From Ipomoea triloba (taxonomy: Eukaryota; Streptophyta; Magnoliopsida; Solanales; Convolvulaceae): a stretch of 64,000 nt of DNA. Location: positions 9,062,961-9,126,960 of the forward strand of contig NC_044916.1 of assembly GCF_003576645.1 (NCBI RefSeq). The letters are read 5' to 3'. The notes beneath the pieces were generated by a model. The model worked only from the letters and a program-made list of their open reading frames with translations, did not search any database and was not told where the DNA came from. Shown here in pieces: positions 62,961 to 64,000 of the stretch (positions within the stretch are counted from its first letter, which is position 1; each line of letters starts with the position of its first letter). The position numbers and the translations under genes are program-made.

Positions 62961-63305
62961 CTGGAATACCATAACATATATATTAACTACACCTATTCAT
63001 ATACTATAATGCATACACAGACTCTCATATACAAATACACAGGATCATTCAATTGAATACACAGAATATAAGGGGAGTATTATCAGATATGAAGGCATGG
63101 GAATGAAAGCATAGAATCAACAGAATAAACATACTCTAACACTACAATACTCAGAATATATCAAGAGAATACACATAATCTGGGTGAGAATTGCCAACTC
63201 TGTATACTAATGCAAGCAATTGGGAAAAATATAATACACAGAATACTATAACTAAATAAACATAAATACCATCACCAATACACAGAATTTTTAATGAAAG
63301 CATAC
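62961..63305. other. Intron of the FAR1-like pseudogene with inverse TCTGTGTATT motifs
   Basis: AATACACAGA-type words occur repeatedly (63040, 63055, 63230, 63280), the inverse of the motif at 60.4-61.7 kb. Confidence 0.7.
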
Positions 63306-63654
63306 CTTGTCCAATAAAGCTCAAACTCTGCCTCCGTATCTGTATGTTTCAACAGACAATTGAATATGTCTAGAAAATCTTTTTGATTTCTTAGTCCCTT
63401 GATGTGCTTCTTTGAATTCTCACCGATATGCCATATACATAGGCGATGTCTTGAGGTTGGAAAAACTTGGGAAATAGCAGCAGCCATGGCAGCGCATTGA
63501 TCGGTCATTATACTTTGGGGACTTTTCCCATTCATTGATCTTAAAAATGACCTAAACAACCATACGAACGACTCAATCCTCTCGTTCAACAAAAAACCAC
63601 ATCCAAACATGACGTTCATACAGTGATGGTTCATACCAACGAATGGACCACAAA

Positions 63655-64000
63655 NTGCCCCATCGATTTTGTTTTAGATGCAGCTATATGAGCAAGCTGC
63701 TTTCGACCCCTTGCTTTCTTGTATTTCTTTTCAATCACACTAGTCACCCTCCTATTGCGTACCCCTTTCAATCGCCTGTTTGATGGATCCTTTATAACAC
63801 CGCTCGACGATTCCACATCACAATCTTCACCTTCGAAGAAAATAGGGCCATACTCATGTTCAACTTTTCTCTTGGCATCTAACACTGCTTGCTCAAAAAT
63901 TTTGCGTGCTTCGCTGTTTTCTTGGCAATAAACAACCAACTTCTGAAATTTCCTAGTGATCTCTAAAGTCCAAACAGAAGAGGGAACATTAAAGCACTGA
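63655..64000 (-). repeat. Single-N join followed by a near-identical copy of 61845-62315
   Basis: After the N, 345 bases repeat 61845-62315 except for the loss of three 42-bp units. The break falls in the middle of the transposase frame on the other side, which suggests an assembly join of allelic or paralogous sequence. Confidence 0.9.

Larger units (their letters stand above)
61727..63654 (-). pseudogene. FAR1/FHY3-like MULE transposase, interrupted by a stop
   Basis: Minus-strand exons 63654-63306 (continuing into the N at 63655) and 62960-61727; the phase at the GT-AG intron fits. The MULE core shows GMNHHCMNVMFGCGFL, SIMTDQCAAMAAAI (a DDE Asp) and HRLCIWHI; the SWIM zinc finger is WCSC...CCHC (C-x-C-x9-C-x-H). 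In exon 2 a single TAA (62702-62704) falls between VRCS and GVPTMAMDH in the same frame. Beyond the SWIM motif the tail is basic with four KQLAHIAAS repeats. Such proteins are transposases or the domesticated FAR1/FRS transcription factors; the stop and the neighbouring Ulp1 remnant favour a decayed transposon. Confidence 0.82.

Overview
The window is plant nuclear DNA, very probably from a eudicot. TIR-NBS-LRR genes, ankyrin-PGG genes, plant L1-type LINEs, Copia and Gypsy remnants, FAR1-type MULEs, MITEs and GT-AG introns all occur, and intergenic DNA is extremely AT-rich. The species cannot be fixed from the sequence. Two assembly gaps are present: N at 5253-5750 inside an (AT)n tract, and a single N at 63655.

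Left part (2.1-15.6 kb): one ankyrin-repeat/PGG membrane-protein gene on the plus strand. A nearly intact 5.2-kb LINE (8462-13701, minus strand, ORF1 and ORF2 both open) sits in its second exon and is bounded by a perfect 21-bp target-site duplication. Removing the LINE on paper restores an open frame of about 617 codons, so the insertion looks recent and disruptive.

Middle part (16.1-41.1 kb): a large tail-to-tail inverted duplication. Each arm carries one five- to six-exon TIR-NBS-LRR-C-JID disease-resistance gene (TNL-1, plus strand, 16280-21007; TNL-2, minus strand, 35491-40944), then a Copia remnant and a MITE. TNL-2 is open throughout (about 1212 residues). TNL-1 has a CAA-to-TAA stop in its last large exon. 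Since the duplication the arms have gained different transposons, and the other arm often shows the empty site: a hAT-like element, a Helitron-like element and a MULE in arm 1; a MULE, a MITE and an intronic element in arm 2. The unpaired centre (29.3-31.7 kb) holds a fragment of the ankyrin gene, a CpG-rich palindromic segment in place of its PGG coding part, and the C-terminal fragment of a third TNL.

Right part (41.1-64 kb): foldback MULE-like elements, one small five-exon gene for a Ser/Arg/Lys-rich protein of about 165 residues (44500-47254), a degenerate tandem repeat broken up by a decayed Copia element, a SINE and a solo LTR, then a MULE-like region. That region carries an Ulp1-type protease remnant (plus) and a FAR1/SWIM transposase pseudogene (minus). 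It also holds many copies of a TCTGTGTATT-type motif and an inserted non-coding LTR-retrotransposon-like block with a hAT MITE nested in it.

The genes do not form an operon or pathway. The biological themes are immune-receptor duplication and decay, and layered transposon insertion that can be ordered in time by target-site duplications and empty sites. I saw no convincing tRNA, rRNA or CRISPR array.
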